This document shows, one piece after another, positions 37,925 to 47,133 of a stretch of DNA of 64,000 bases. The stretch is from NCBI RefSeq assembly GCF_003177035.1, contig NZ_CP029488.1:124001-188000 (forward strand), read 5' to 3'. Position 1 is the stretch's first letter. Each line of letters starts with the position of its first letter. The stretch comes from Salinisphaera sp. LB1 (lineage in GTDB: Bacteria > Pseudomonadota > Gammaproteobacteria > Nevskiales > Salinisphaeraceae). Below the pieces are notes generated by a model, which saw only the letters and a program-made list of their open reading frames with translations, did no database searches and was not told where the DNA came from. The translations under genes and the position numbers were made by a program.

Positions 37925-39825
37925 CAAGACTCCTTGTCCTGTTCCTCGGATGCCCCGTCGCCGTTCGACGCCGAACGCGCGCTTGCGGCCTCAGCGCGTT
38001 CGGCGCGGGCCCGGCGCCGATCCTCGTCGGTGCGCTTGGGGGCATAGTAAATGATGGTATCGCCGATATCCGGCCGCGTGCCGCCGGCGGCGGGCGACAG
38101 CAGCAGCGTCCGGTCATCGTGCAACACAGCGATGGGAATGGCTTCCGGCGGCCGGTCGCGCTTGAGATCCTCGTAACCATAATTCTCGGTGAGCCGGGTC
38201 TTGTAGAACTGCCAGCTCTGAAAATGATGACGCCAGAGTTCTTCATACTGGGCCGACTCGTCGAACGCCGGCCGGCCCCGCAGCGGACGGGCCACGACCT
38301 TGGCGTCGTTGTTCTCGTCGGCCGCATACATCGGCAGCTGGAACACGCGATCGTGTTCCAGACTGTTGGAGAAATGCGAGCAGACCAGGGCGTTATAAGC
38401 ATCGTTGCTGGTCGCCGCCAGCATGCAGGCGATCTCGTTGAGCTCCAGCGACTGCTGAATGGTCTCCGAGAGCACTTCGCCGTACAGCACGCGCACGCCG
38501 GCCAGGCGTGCGGTACGCAGCCGATGCCAGGACGAATCCACCAGCAGCACCTGAACGTGCAGCTCGTTCGACAACGCGCGCGCCAACTCGGTCGACCACG
38601 GCGACGCACCGACAATGAGCACGCCGTTGGGTTCGACCGACAACCGCAGCCAGCGCGCCAGCCGGCCCAGCGAGAAACCGTGCAGGATCACCGACGCGAA
38701 CACGATGGCGAAGATCAGCGGCAGCAACTCCTGCGCACCGCCATAGCCGGCCTGGATCAGCGTGGGTGCGAACACGCCGGCCACGGCGGCGGCTACGATG
38801 CCGCGCGGTGCAATCCAGCCCACCAGCAGGCGATCGCGCCATTCCATGTTGGTGAAGGTCGTGGCCAGCCACACCGCCACCGGACGCGCCACGAACAACA
38901 CCACGGCCACCAGGGCCGCGGCATGCCAGTCCAGATGCCGCAGCACCTTGGGATCGAGGTCGGCCGTCAGCACGATGAACACCGACGAGACCAGCAGAAT
39001 GGTGACGTATTCCTTGAACCGACGCAGTTCCGCCATGCCGGCGATGCTCATGTTGCCCATGACCATGCCCATGACGGTGACCGCGAGCAGCCCGGCCTCG
39101 GCGAAGATCTCGCTGGCCAGACCGTAGATCACCAGCACGCAGGCAACGGTCAGCGGCGCCTTGAGATATTCCGGCACCCAGACGTGGTTGAACGCCCAGC
39201 CCAGCAGCCAGCCGACACCACCGCCGAGCGCCAGCGAAATCAGAATCGCCAGGCCCAGCTCCACGACGACCTGCGTACCACCGCCCGGATAGGCCCCGGC
39301 GAACACGAAATACTGGAACACCAGCACCGCGAGCAGCGCGCCGATCGGGTCGTTGATGATCCCTTCCCACTTCAGATACGACGCCGTGCGGCGGTTGAGC
39401 CCCGCCTGGCGCAGCATGGGAATGATCACCGTCGGGCCGGTGACGATCAGGATTGCGCCGAACAGCAGCGACACCGGCAAGCTGAGATCGCCGATGAAAT
39501 AGGCCGCGACCGAGTACAGCCCCCAGGCGAACATCGAGCCAAGCGTGACCAGACGGCGCACGCCCGAGGCCGCTTCCTTGAACTCGTGCAGCCGCAGCGA
39601 CAGGCCGCCCTCGAACAGGATCACCGCCACCGCCAGCCCCACGATGGGCGACAGCACCGGGCCGATATCCTCGGATGGATTCATCCATCCGAGCACCGGC
39701 CCGGCGATCACGCCGGAGACCAGGAACAGCACGATCGCCGGCATGCGCAGCCACCAGGCGAGCCACTGCGAGAACACGCCCAGTGCGATGATCGAAATCA
39801 ACAACAGCGAAAGATGGTGTGCCAT
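37924..39825 (-). CDS. Sodium:proton antiporter (CPA1 family) with TrkA-N-type domain
   Basis: A 633-residue inner-membrane exchanger. About 12-13 helices fill residues 1-410, with GPTVIIPMLRQAGLNRR and WEGIINDPIGALLAVL in the core; the NDP Asp is the expected ion site of CPA1 proteins. A cytoplasmic Rossmann-like region (GVLIVGASPWSTELARALS, about 413-431) and a RCK-like C-terminus follow, with a charged disordered tail. It probably exports Na+ or K+ in exchange for H+, in keeping with salt or pH stress. Its end overlaps the hydrolase gene. Confidence 0.9.
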   Translation of the reverse strand: MAHHLSLLLISIIALGVFSQWLAWWLRMPAIVLFLVSGVIAGPVLGWMNPSEDIGPVLSPIVGLAVAVILFEGGLSLRLHEFKEAASGVRRLVTLGSMFAWGLYSVAAYFIGDLSLPVSLLFGAILIVTGPTVIIPMLRQAGLNRRTASYLKWEGIINDPIGALLAVLVFQYFVFAGAYPGGGTQVVVELGLAILISLALGGGVGWLLGWAFNHVWVPEYLKAPLTVACVLVIYGLASEIFAEAGLLAVTVMGMVMGNMSIAGMAELRRFKEYVTILLVSSVFIVLTADLDPKVLRHLDWHAAALVAVVLFVARPVAVWLATTFTNMEWRDRLLVGWIAPRGIVAAAVAGVFAPTLIQAGYGGAQELLPLIFAIVFASVILHGFSLGRLARWLRLSVEPNGVLIVGASPWSTELARALSNELHVQVLLVDSSWHRLRTARLAGVRVLYGEVLSETIQQSLELNEIACMLAATSNDAYNALVCSHFSNSLEHDRVFQLPMYAADENNDAKVVARPLRGRPAFDESAQYEELWRHHFQSWQFYKTRLTENYGYEDLKRDRPPEAIPIAVLHDDRTLLLSPAAGGTRPDIGDTIIYYAPKRTDEDRRRARAERAEAASARSASNGDGASEEQDKES

Positions 39826-39878
39826 CGCGTCAGGCTGATTTCAGATGAACAGCGCGGGACGGCTGCGTCCGGGCCGCC

Positions 39879-40562
39879 TCAGAGCGAATCCCAATTGCCT
39901 TTGCGACGGCGCCGGAACAGCGGCAGCAGCAGGCCCAGCAGGACGCCGCCAAACAGGATCAGCGCGCCGATCTTCATACCGTCACGGCGCGACTGCAACG
40001 CCTGATTCTGGTGCTTGAGCCGATCCACGTCCGCGCGCAGGCTCATCAGTTGTTTGCGGTACTTTTCGTTTTCCTTGCCGATGCGGATCGCGTCGGCGGA
40101 TGTCTCGCGGATGTTCTGCAACTTCGATTTGAGCTTCTTGTTCTGGGCGACCAGATTCCGCTTGAGCTCGCCCAGCTTGTCCGAGCCGTGCAGCGCCTGC
40201 GACAGCTCCTTCTTGAGATCGGCATTGTCCGACTTCAGCTTGCTGACCTGTTGCTTGAGGCTGGCCAACTGCTCGCGTGCGGCCGGCTGATCGGACAGGA
40301 AACGGGTCAGTACGTAACCGGTCTGGCCCGACGACGTGCGCACGTGCGTCCAGCCGCCGGAAGACGAGCCCAGCGTATCGAGCTTGTCGCCGGCATCCAG
40401 CAACTTCTCGATCCGATACTTCGTACCCGGCCCGCTGCGCATGTTGATCGACAACTGATCGCTCACATACTGCGTCGCAGCACTGGCCGTGACTGCGTAC
40501 AACAGGGTCATTGCGATCAGGACGGCGCCGAATCCACGCATCCGCGCGTATCGATAGCCCAT
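39879..40562 (-). CDS. TIGR04211-like SH3-domain protein
   Basis: A 227-residue envelope protein. A signal peptide covers about residues 8-29 (GFGAVLIAMTLLYAVTASAA). A bacterial SH3 domain follows (about 32-92: LSINMRSGPGTKYRI, GYVLTRFL), then a long coiled coil (about 95-195), a membrane helix (about 202-220) and a basic tail. This is the layout of TIGR04211 (YgiM-like). The ATG at 40562 follows GAGGGATTCA. The domain suggests peptidoglycan contact; the function is unknown. Confidence 0.9.
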   Translation of the reverse strand: MGYRYARMRGFGAVLIAMTLLYAVTASAATQYVSDQLSINMRSGPGTKYRIEKLLDAGDKLDTLGSSSGGWTHVRTSSGQTGYVLTRFLSDQPAAREQLASLKQQVSKLKSDNADLKKELSQALHGSDKLGELKRNLVAQNKKLKSKLQNIRETSADAIRIGKENEKYRKQLMSLRADVDRLKHQNQALQSRRDGMKIGALILFGGVLLGLLLPLFRRRRKGNWDSL

Positions 40563-40705
40563 TGAATCCCTCGAATTGATGTTGGCGGGTTCCGGTCGCC
40601 CCGTGCCGGCGATGCAAAAGTGTAGCAAAGCCCGGGCCACGGCCCGGTCATACTTGCCAGCCGCGCTACACTACGGCGCTCGTTTCCCCGATCGGCAATG
40701 CGCTC

Positions 40706-41494
40706 ATGGCTCTGATCGACATCGGCGCCAATCTGGCCCACGACAGCTTTGACGACGACCGCGACAGCGTGATCGCGCGTGCCGCCGAGGCCGGCGTCAC
40801 ACGGTTCGTGGTAACCGGCAGCGATCTCGCCAGCAGCCAGGGCGCCATCGATATCGCCCGGGCCCACCCGGGGCGCGGCTTCGCCACGGCCGGTCTGCAT
40901 CCGCATCACGCCAGCGACTGGAGCGACGAACTGGCCGGGCTCATGCGCCGCGCGGCGGCCGCTGGCGAGATCGTGGCGATCGGCGAGACCGGCCTGGATT
41001 ATTTTCGCGACATCAGCCCGCGCGACGTGCAAATGCGCGTCTTCGCCGCGCAGCTCGCGATCGCCGTCGAACACGACATGCCGGTGTTTCTGCATCAGCG
41101 CGACGCCCACGCCGACTTCATCGCCATACTGCGCGAATACCTGCCGCATCTGCCACGGGCCGTGGTCCACTGCTTCACCGATGGCCCGGATGTGCTCGCC
41201 GATTATCTGGCCGCGGATCTGCATGTCGGCATCACCGGCTGGATCTGCGACGAACGCCGCGGCGCCGATCTGTACGCCGCGGCGGCCGACATTCCCGACG
41301 ATCGGTTAATGATCGAAACGGACTGCCCCTATCTCATGCCGCGCACGATCCGCCCGAAGCCGAAAAGCCGGCGTAACGAGCCGGCCTATCTGCCGTGGGT
41401 CCGCGACAGCGTGGCAACCGCCCGCGGCGTCGCCCCGGATCACATCGAGCGCATCACCACCGCCAACGCAGCGCGTTTCTTCGCCCTCGCCTGA
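40706..41494 (+). CDS. tatD: TatD family metal-dependent DNase
   Basis: A 262-residue TIM-barrel hydrolase. Metal-binding residues are recognisable in DIGANLAH (5-12), GLHPHHA (about 64-70), GETGLDYF (about 92-99), HQRDAH (about 130-135), HCFTD and ETDCPYL (about 200-206). The first motif has N-L-A-H in place of the usual H-x-H (residues 10-12), as in E. coli TatD (NLTS). TatD has 3'-5' exonuclease activity and acts in DNA repair. It does not belong to the Tat export system despite its name. Confidence 0.92.
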   Translation: MALIDIGANLAHDSFDDDRDSVIARAAEAGVTRFVVTGSDLASSQGAIDIARAHPGRGFATAGLHPHHASDWSDELAGLMRRAAAAGEIVAIGETGLDYFRDISPRDVQMRVFAAQLAIAVEHDMPVFLHQRDAHADFIAILREYLPHLPRAVVHCFTDGPDVLADYLAADLHVGITGWICDERRGADLYAAAADIPDDRLMIETDCPYLMPRTIRPKPKSRRNEPAYLPWVRDSVATARGVAPDHIERITTANAARFFALA

Positions 41495-41607
41495 CTCGGC
41501 AGGTCCGGCGGCCGGCCGGCCCCTCGGGGATACAACGTATGGCGCTGCCCGGATCGGACCGTTATGCTGACAATTCCCATACGGCTGTGACATGACAGGA
41601 TTGGCCA

Positions 41608-41865
41608 ATGAGCGAAACTGACGCCCTCAAGAAAGATATGGAGGCCCTGCGCAAGGACCTGCGTGAGCTGGCCGAAACCGTGCGCACCAGCGGTGAAAAA
41701 CGTTACCAGGAAGGCCTTGACCAGGCCCGCCATGGCTACGAGGACCTGCGCCGCGAAGCCAGCAAGCGCAGCAAGGAAGTCGGCGCCGAAATCGAAGCCC
41801 GCCCCTTCACCAGCATATTCGCCGCCTTCGGTATCGGTCTGGTGCTGGGCAAGCTGCTCCGCTAG
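41608..41865 (+). CDS. DUF883/ElaB-YqjD-like membrane-anchored protein
   Basis: An 85-residue protein with an amphipathic, charged N-terminal helix (1-60), then the ARPFTSIFAAFGIGLVLGKLL membrane segment at the C-terminus. That arrangement, including the phrase RPF/W before a glycine-rich helix, is the ElaB/YqjD/YgaM pattern. Those proteins are tail-anchored and associate with ribosomes in stationary phase in E. coli. CAGGATTGGCCA precedes the ATG. It is followed closely by a YqjE/holin-like gene, as yqjD is by yqjE. Confidence 0.82.
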   Translation: MSETDALKKDMEALRKDLRELAETVRTSGEKRYQEGLDQARHGYEDLRREASKRSKEVGAEIEARPFTSIFAAFGIGLVLGKLLR

Positions 41866-41874
41866 GCGCCGACG

Positions 41875-42345
41875 TTGAGCCTCAAGCGCAAGATAGCGGC
41901 TGCCGTGTCGCTGCACATGCTGGCCTGGCTGGCCATGCTGATCGCGCTGGCCGGCATCGTGTTTCTCGCCCTGGGCGTGTTCTGGCTGATCGCCCCGCCG
42001 CTGGGCCCGGGCATCGCGGCCCTGGTGGTCGGCGGTGGCCTGCTCGGCTTGATCCTGGTGATCACGCTGTTCGGGCTGCTTATTGCCAGGGCACGCCGCA
42101 GGACGAAGGCGGCGGCAGTCCAACGTAGTCCGGATAGCCGGATCGAGGAGGAGCTGCGTCCCGTCATCGGCGACCGGGCAACGGCATGGGCCAAGGCCAA
42201 CCCAGGCATCACCATGGTCGGGGCCCTGTCGGCCGGGGTCGTGCTGGCGGCCAGCCCGGGCATGCGCCGAGTGATCTACGACGCCGCCCGGCCAGTGATC
42301 ACCCGCAAGGTGATGCAAGTGATGCAAGACCTGGTGGATGGCTAG
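41875..42345 (+). CDS. YqjE-like/phage-holin-family membrane protein
   Basis: A 156-residue protein. Two strong membrane helices lie at about 15-40 and 45-70, followed by a basic cytoplasmic part and a third weaker hydrophobic stretch (about 113-126). This matches the putative holin superfamily III/YqjE proteins that accompany ElaB/YqjD genes; lytic activity is not implied. The start is a TTG at 41875, nine bases after the previous stop, with no alternative ATG before the first helix. The TAG stop is directly followed by the IS200/IS605-type element. Confidence 0.75.
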   Translation: MSLKRKIAAAVSLHMLAWLAMLIALAGIVFLALGVFWLIAPPLGPGIAALVVGGGLLGLILVITLFGLLIARARRRTKAAAVQRSPDSRIEEELRPVIGDRATAWAKANPGITMVGALSAGVVLAASPGMRRVIYDAARPVITRKVMQVMQDLVDG

Positions 42346-42480
42346 CGTGACTGCTCCCCGCCCTAGCGCTGACGCGCCACGGGCGAGGCTTCCCACTTCT
42401 CAGGCAGCAGCCGGCGCCATGCCGGACTTACGCAAGCCTCCATGGGCAGAGACGGACAGCCCTTCCGCCTTCAACTTCAC
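42346..42480 (-). ncRNA. Predicted omega RNA (reRNA) at the 3' end of tnpB
   Basis: TnpB proteins of this family use a guide RNA made from the 3' end of tnpB and the right end of the element. By position, the scaffold here would cover the last tnpB codons and the hairpin at 42356-42388. The guide would read out into the flank, starting TAGCCATCC on the minus strand, which is the complement of the holin-like gene's last codons. This is inferred from position; no covariance test was possible. Confidence 0.4.
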
Positions 42481-43575
42481 TATGCCTTGATGCTTGATGT
42501 TCAGCGCCGCGTTGATGTCACGATCGTGCTGTGTGTGGCAGGCGGGACACGCCCACGACCGGACGCTCAACGGCATGGCGCTCATCTTATAGTGACAGAC
42601 ATGGCAGGTCTTGGAGCTGGCAAACCACGGGTCGATCTTGACCAGGTGCTTGCCCTGTTCCTTGGCCTTGTAGTCCAGCTTGGCGGTCAAGGCATACCAC
42701 GATGCATCGCCGATGTGCTTGGCGAGCTTGGCATTCTTCATCATATTCTTGACCTTCAGCGTCTCGACGATCACCGCTTGGTTGTCGTCAATGATCTGTC
42801 GAGAGAGCTTGTGCTGGAAGTCTTTGCGGGCATTCGCTGCCCGCTCGTGAGCCTTGGCGACGAGCAAGCGTGCCTTGGCTCGATTGGCACTGCCCTTCTT
42901 GGTACGGGACAGCGCCTGTTGTTTGCGCTTGAGGTTCTTCTGCGCCTGCTTGAGGAATCGCGGATTGGCAATCTTGCGGCCGGTGGAGTCAATGGCGAGG
43001 TGAGAGAGGCCCACGTCGAGGCCGACGACACCGTCAGCGTCTACCTCCTTCAACGGCGCGGGCGCAGCCTGTTCTGTCTCGTATAGCAGCGAGGCGTAGT
43101 GCTTGCCGGTGACGGTGCGCGACAGCGTGATGCTTTTGAGCTTGCCGTCAACAGGCCGGTGTACCTTGGCCTTGATCGGCCCGAGCTTGGGCACCTTGAT
43201 CCAGCTATCGCCGGCCTTGACGCCGACGCAGTGGGTGCTGGATTGCTTGCCCCGCTTGCTCTTGAAGCGCGGGTAGCCCACTTTTTGCCTGGGATCGAAG
43301 AAGCGTTGGAAGGCTTGGTCGAGATTGATACACGACTGCTGGAGCGCCATGGCGTCCGCCTCTTTCAGCCAGCCATACTTGCGGGACTTCTTGGCCACCG
43401 GCAGCAGCTTCTTGATGTCGTGCCTGGCACTCAACGAGTGACCGTGGCGCTTGTAGCGATGGGACATGATGCGAAGGCCGGTGTTGTAGCAGAAACGCAC
43501 CGCGCCGAACTGGCGGTTCAGAAACGCCGCCTGCTCGGTCATGGGGTAGATGCGTACCTTCGAGGCCTTCAGCAT
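42400..43575 (-). CDS. tnpB: RNA-guided endonuclease TnpB (IS605 OrfB)
   Basis: A 391-residue protein. The split RuvC nuclease has Asp187 (GLDVGL), Glu271 (VIVETLKV) and the final Asp in HDRDINAALN (351-353), all present. The zinc finger has Cys324, Cys327, Cys343 and Cys346 (CHVC ... CPAC). The N-terminal OrfB helix-turn-helix region (MLKASKVRIYPMTEQ) is also there. Family members cut DNA next to a transposon-specific motif under guide-RNA control, which favours element retention. The start at 43575 matches other TnpBs; a frame to 43602 adds nine unlikely residues. Confidence 0.93.
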   Translation of the reverse strand: MLKASKVRIYPMTEQAAFLNRQFGAVRFCYNTGLRIMSHRYKRHGHSLSARHDIKKLLPVAKKSRKYGWLKEADAMALQQSCINLDQAFQRFFDPRQKVGYPRFKSKRGKQSSTHCVGVKAGDSWIKVPKLGPIKAKVHRPVDGKLKSITLSRTVTGKHYASLLYETEQAAPAPLKEVDADGVVGLDVGLSHLAIDSTGRKIANPRFLKQAQKNLKRKQQALSRTKKGSANRAKARLLVAKAHERAANARKDFQHKLSRQIIDDNQAVIVETLKVKNMMKNAKLAKHIGDASWYALTAKLDYKAKEQGKHLVKIDPWFASSKTCHVCHYKMSAMPLSVRSWACPACHTQHDRDINAALNIKHQGIVKLKAEGLSVSAHGGLRKSGMAPAAA

Positions 43576-43631
43576 TTCAGTGTTCCTTGCTACTCTAGGC
43601 ATAAATTATAGCCTGCGAGATGTAAACGCAA

Positions 43632-44045
43632 GTGAGTGTGCAGGTCGATTATCGACGAGGACGACACAGCGTAACGCGACTGGTTGTTCACCTTGTCTTC
43701 ACGACGAAATATCGGCGCAAGGTGTTCGACGGATACATGATCGAGCAGTTACGCGAAGCGTTTGGGTCTGCTTGCGATAAGCTGGATTGCCGCATCCTTG
43801 AGTTCGAAGGTGAAGAAGATCATGTCCACTTACTCGTGGAATATCCGCCGAAGCTGTCGATCAGCGTGCTTGTCAACAACTTGAAGTCCACGTCGTCTCG
43901 ACGGGTGAGGTTCTTGAATACCCACATTCCGCGCCTCAGCAAGAGCGCCGCACTGTGGTCGAGATCGTATTTCGCGTGTAGCGCAGGCGGCGCCACCATC
44001 GAGACGCTCAAGGCTTATGTGCAGGAGCAGAAGACACCACAATAA
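43632..44045 (+). CDS. tnpA: IS200/IS605 transposase TnpA (Y1 HUH)
   Basis: A 137-residue single-strand transposase. The HUH motif is His64-Val-His66 (EEDHVHLLVE) and the nucleophile is Tyr129 in TLKAYVQEQ. VVHLVFTTKYRRKVF (about 18-32) is the family's N-terminal signature. It starts at GTG 43632, 56 bases from the divergent tnpB start. All catalytic residues are present. Peel-and-paste movement of single-stranded DNA during replication is the known mechanism. Confidence 0.94.
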   Translation: MSVQVDYRRGRHSVTRLVVHLVFTTKYRRKVFDGYMIEQLREAFGSACDKLDCRILEFEGEEDHVHLLVEYPPKLSISVLVNNLKSTSSRRVRFLNTHIPRLSKSAALWSRSYFACSAGGATIETLKAYVQEQKTPQ

Positions 44046-44071
44046 GGCCGCTTGTGCGGCCCCGCTTACCT

Positions 44072-44091
44072 CCCCGCCCGAGTGGGCGAGG
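44072..44091. repeat. Subterminal hairpin at the tnpA-side end of the IS
   Basis: CCCCGCCC, loop GAGT, GGGCGAGG. Its arms are identical to those of the hairpin at the tnpB-side end (42356-42388), as expected for TnpA recognition sites. Confidence 0.75.
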
Positions 44092-44110
44092 GTTCACGCG
44101 GATTTTTGCT

Positions 44111-44138
44111 GAAAAACGCCCGGTTACGGGCCGGGCGC
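44111..44138 (-). terminator. Rho-independent terminator of ilvD
   Basis: Arms CGCCCGG (44117-44123) and CCGGGCG (44131-44137) with TTTTTC following on the minus strand, about 55 bases past the ilvD stop. The IS element ends just beyond it. Confidence 0.85.
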
Positions 44139-44193
44139 CCTGCTTTGCGCGCCATCAAATAGCCGCGCCCGAGGCTTCGGGCGCGGCGGCGCG

Positions 44194-45906
44194 TTATTCC
44201 TCGAACGGCTCGTCGGTGACCGCGCCTTTCGCCGCACTGCCGACCAGACGCATGTATTTGGCCAGCACCCCGCGGCTGGCCTTGGGCGGCCGCGGTACCC
44301 AGGCCGCGCGACGACGCTGCAGTTCCTCGTCGTCGACCTCGAGATGCAGCTTGCGCTCGCGCGCATCGATGACGATCGTGTCGCCCTCTTCGATCAGGGC
44401 AATGCCGCCGCCGACAGCCGCCTCCGGGGCGACATGGCCCACCACCATGCCATAGGTACCGCCGGAGAATCGGCCATCGGTGATCAGGCCGACTTTCTCG
44501 CCCAGGCCACGACCGATAAGCGCCGACGTGGGTGACAGCATCTCGCGCATGCCCGGCCCACCCTTCGGGCCCTCGTAGCGAATCACGACCACATCGCCGG
44601 CCACGATCGATTCGTCGAGGATGGCCGCCATGGCCTCTTCCTCCGAATCGAACACCCGCGCCGGCCCGGTGATCGCCGGCTTCTTGAGGCCGGTGATCTT
44701 GGCCACCGCGCCTTCCTCGGCGAGGTTGCCGCGCAGAATCGCCAGATGGCCGGATTCATAGAGCGCCTGATCCATCGGCAGGATCACTTTCTGATAGGTC
44801 GGCGGCTGGTCCGGCACATCGGCCAGCGTTTCGGCGAGTGTGGCGCCGGTGATGGTCAGGGTATCGCCGTGCAGCAGCCCGGCATTGAGCAGCATCTTCA
44901 TCACCTGGGGAATGCCGCCCGCGCCGTGCAGCTGCGTGACCACGAATCGACCGGAGGGCTTGAGGTCACAGAACACCGGCACCTTTGCCCGGATACGCTC
45001 GAAATCGTCCAGCGACAGGTCGACCTCGGCCGCCTGGGCGATGGCCAGCAGGTGCAGCACGGCGTTGGTCGATCCACCCACGGCCATCATCAAGGTGATC
45101 GCGTTCTCGAACGCCTTCTTCGTGAGCAGATCACGCGGTCTGATGTCCTGCTCGATCGCCCGGATCAGCACGCGCGCGGATTCGGCCGCGCTGTCGGCCT
45201 TCTCGGCGTCCTCGGCCGCCATGGTCGAGGAATACGGCAGGCTCATGCCCATCGCCTCGAATGCCGAGGACATGCTGTTGGCGGTATACATGCCGCCGCA
45301 GGAACCGGCGCCCGGACAGGCGTTGCACTCCACCTGATACAGGCGTTGTTCGTCGATCTGACCGGCCGCGTACTGACCCACCGCCTCGAACGCCGACACC
45401 AGGTTAAGATCCTCGCCGTCGAGATGGCCCGGCTTGATCGTGCCGCCATAGACGAAGATGGCCGGCACGTTCATGCGCGCGATGCCGATCATCGCGCCCG
45501 GCATGTTCTTGTCGCAGCCGCCGATCGCCATGACGCCGTCCATGGCCTCGGCCTGGACCGCGGTCTCGACCGCATCGGCGATCACTTCGCGCGAAACCAG
45601 CGAATACTTCATGCCGGGCGTGCCCATCGAGATGCCGTCGGACACGGTGACCGTGCCGAACATCTGCGATTTGGCGCCGCCGGTTTCCAGTGCCTCCTCG
45701 GCGCGACCGGCGAGCGTATTCAGACCCATGTTGCAGGGCGTGATGGTGGAGTAGCCGTTGGCAATGCCGACGATGGGCTTGTTGAAGTCCTCATCGGTGT
45801 AACCCATCGCGCGCAGCATCGCGCGGTTGGGCGCACGCGACGTGCCCTGGGTGATGACCTGGCTGCGGCGGGGCTTCGGTTGGGGCTGGTTGTCGTCGAC
45901 GGCCAT
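44194..45906 (-). CDS. ilvD: Dihydroxy-acid dehydratase
   Basis: A 570-residue Fe-S enzyme of branched-chain amino-acid synthesis, converting 2,3-dihydroxy acids to 2-oxo acids. The cluster ligands are Cys58 (TPCNMG), Cys131 (GGCDKNMPG) and Cys203 ([14 protein letters not shown]). Three Cys and about 570 residues fit the form of DHAD common outside enterobacteria. Single-gene unit with its own terminator. No clear ribosome-binding site precedes the ATG at 45906. Confidence 0.96.
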   Translation of the reverse strand: MAVDDNQPQPKPRRSQVITQGTSRAPNRAMLRAMGYTDEDFNKPIVGIANGYSTITPCNMGLNTLAGRAEEALETGGAKSQMFGTVTVSDGISMGTPGMKYSLVSREVIADAVETAVQAEAMDGVMAIGGCDKNMPGAMIGIARMNVPAIFVYGGTIKPGHLDGEDLNLVSAFEAVGQYAAGQIDEQRLYQVECNACPGAGSCGGMYTANSMSSAFEAMGMSLPYSSTMAAEDAEKADSAAESARVLIRAIEQDIRPRDLLTKKAFENAITLMMAVGGSTNAVLHLLAIAQAAEVDLSLDDFERIRAKVPVFCDLKPSGRFVVTQLHGAGGIPQVMKMLLNAGLLHGDTLTITGATLAETLADVPDQPPTYQKVILPMDQALYESGHLAILRGNLAEEGAVAKITGLKKPAITGPARVFDSEEEAMAAILDESIVAGDVVVIRYEGPKGGPGMREMLSPTSALIGRGLGEKVGLITDGRFSGGTYGMVVGHVAPEAAVGGGIALIEEGDTIVIDARERKLHLEVDDEELQRRRAAWVPRPPKASRGVLAKYMRLVGSAAKGAVTDEPFEE

Positions 45907-45962
45907 GGGAATTCGCGGCTGTTGAATGGCCGATCATTATGCAGCCGTGCTGCGACCGCGCA

Positions 45963-45994
45963 CAAAAAAAACGGCGCCCGAAGACGCCGTTTTC
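45963..45994 (-). terminator. Rho-independent terminator of the peroxiredoxin gene
   Basis: Arms ACGGCG (45971-45976) and CGCCGT (45985-45990) with eight T residues after it on the minus strand, between the peroxiredoxin stop and the ilvD start. The reverse side also has TTTT, but no plus-strand gene ends here. Confidence 0.88.
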
Positions 45995-46019
45995 GCTTAC
46001 GCGGCATGGTGCGGCTCGA

Positions 46020-46655
46020 TCAACGATTGGGCTGCTTGGTCATGCGCAGGTAAGGCTTGAGCTCATTCCAGCCGTCCGGGAAGTGCTTCTTCGCTTCCTC
46101 GTTCGACAACGCCGGCGAGATGATCACGTCGTCGCCGTTCTGCCAGTCGGCCGGCGTGGTGACCTTGTAATTGTCGGTCAGCTGCAGCGAATCGATCACG
46201 CGCAGGATCTCGGCGAAATTGCGGCCGGCGCTCTTCGGATAGGTCAGCGTCATCCGGATCTTCTTGTTCGGATCGATCACGAACACACTGCGCACCGTCG
46301 ATGTGTCGCCTTCGTTCGGATGAATCATGTCGTATAGCTCGGCCACCTTGCGATCGGTATCGCCGATGATCGGGAAGGTCGGCGCACAGCCCTGGGTTTC
46401 CTCGATGTCCTTCGACCAGGCCTTGTGATCCTCGACCGAATCGACCGACACGACAATCGGCTTGGCGTTGCGCTTGGCAAACTCATCGGACAGCTTGGCC
46501 GTGGCCCCGATCTCGGTGGTGCACACCGGCGTGAAATCCGCCGGATGCGACATCAGCACGCCCCAGCTGTCGCCGAGCCAGGCGTGGAAATCGATCTCGC
46601 CTTCGGTGGTATCCGCTGTGAAATTCGGCGCGGTATCGCCCAGTCTCAAACCCAT
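46020..46655 (-). CDS. 1-Cys peroxiredoxin (Prx6 type)
   Basis: A 211-residue thiol peroxidase. The peroxidatic Cys45 lies in SHPADFTPVCTTE; there is no resolving Cys in the 2-Cys position. The C-terminal extension (TPADWQNGDDVIISPALSNEEAKKHFPDG, about 168-196) is diagnostic of the Prx6 subfamily. It reduces hydrogen peroxide and organic peroxides in the cytoplasm. Single-gene unit with its own terminator. Confidence 0.94.
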   Translation of the reverse strand: MGLRLGDTAPNFTADTTEGEIDFHAWLGDSWGVLMSHPADFTPVCTTEIGATAKLSDEFAKRNAKPIVVSVDSVEDHKAWSKDIEETQGCAPTFPIIGDTDRKVAELYDMIHPNEGDTSTVRSVFVIDPNKKIRMTLTYPKSAGRNFAEILRVIDSLQLTDNYKVTTPADWQNGDDVIISPALSNEEAKKHFPDGWNELKPYLRMTKQPNR

Positions 46656-46800
46656 GACATTCTCCTTCGATTGCGTCGATGCGAGTGTAGCAGCGGCAAC
46701 GGCGCATGGCCCCGCTGCATCGAACGCGGTCGTCGACCCCGTTCGATGCGTGGTATATGGTCACGAACCCACGCCGGTACAAGATCACGGAATCAATGCC

Positions 46801-47133
46801 ATGAACGACGCCGCCGACCACGAGCCACGTGTGGTTTACGTCACCACGCCCGACGTCGAGACCGCCCGCGCCATCGCGGCCGCGCTGATCGAGCATCACG
46901 AGGCCGCCTGCGTGAACATCGTATCCGGCGTGGAATCGGTGTATCGCTGGCAGGGCCGGGTCGAGATCGACGCCGAATGGCTTCTGGTGATCAAGACCCG
47001 GGCCGGGCGGCTGGCGGCGATCGATGCACGTCTGGCCGAACTGCATCCGGACGATGTGCCCGAGCGCATCGCGTTGCCGATCGTCGATGGCGCGCCCGCC
47101 TACATGAGCTGGCTGATCGAACAGACCCACTGA
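46801..47133 (+). CDS. cutA: Divalent-cation tolerance protein CutA
   Basis: A 110-residue trimeric ferredoxin-like protein. CVNIVSGVESVYRWQGRVE (about 37-55) and EWLLVIKTR are the CutA1 signature. Originally linked to copper tolerance, although the biochemical role is unsettled. GGAATCAATGCC precedes the ATG at 46801. Its stop overlaps the next ATG by one base (TGATG), so it is translated together with a thioredoxin-like gene, in the position often held by dsbD. Confidence 0.94.
   Translation: MNDAADHEPRVVYVTTPDVETARAIAAALIEHHEAACVNIVSGVESVYRWQGRVEIDAEWLLVIKTRAGRLAAIDARLAELHPDDVPERIALPIVDGAPAYMSWLIEQTH

Larger units (their letters stand above)
42346..44098. mobile_element. IS200/IS605-family insertion sequence with divergent tnpA and tnpB
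   Basis: About 1.75 kb with tnpB on the minus strand and tnpA on the plus strand, as in IS605 and IS608. Each end has a subterminal hairpin with the same arms, CCCCGCCC and GGGCGAGG: at 42356-42388 (17-base loop) and 44072-44091 (four-base loop). CGTGA at 42346 and TCACG at 44094 mark plausible outer limits. By analogy with IS608, the tnpB side is the right end and the tnpA side the left end. Both proteins are intact, so the element may be active. Confidence 0.82.
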
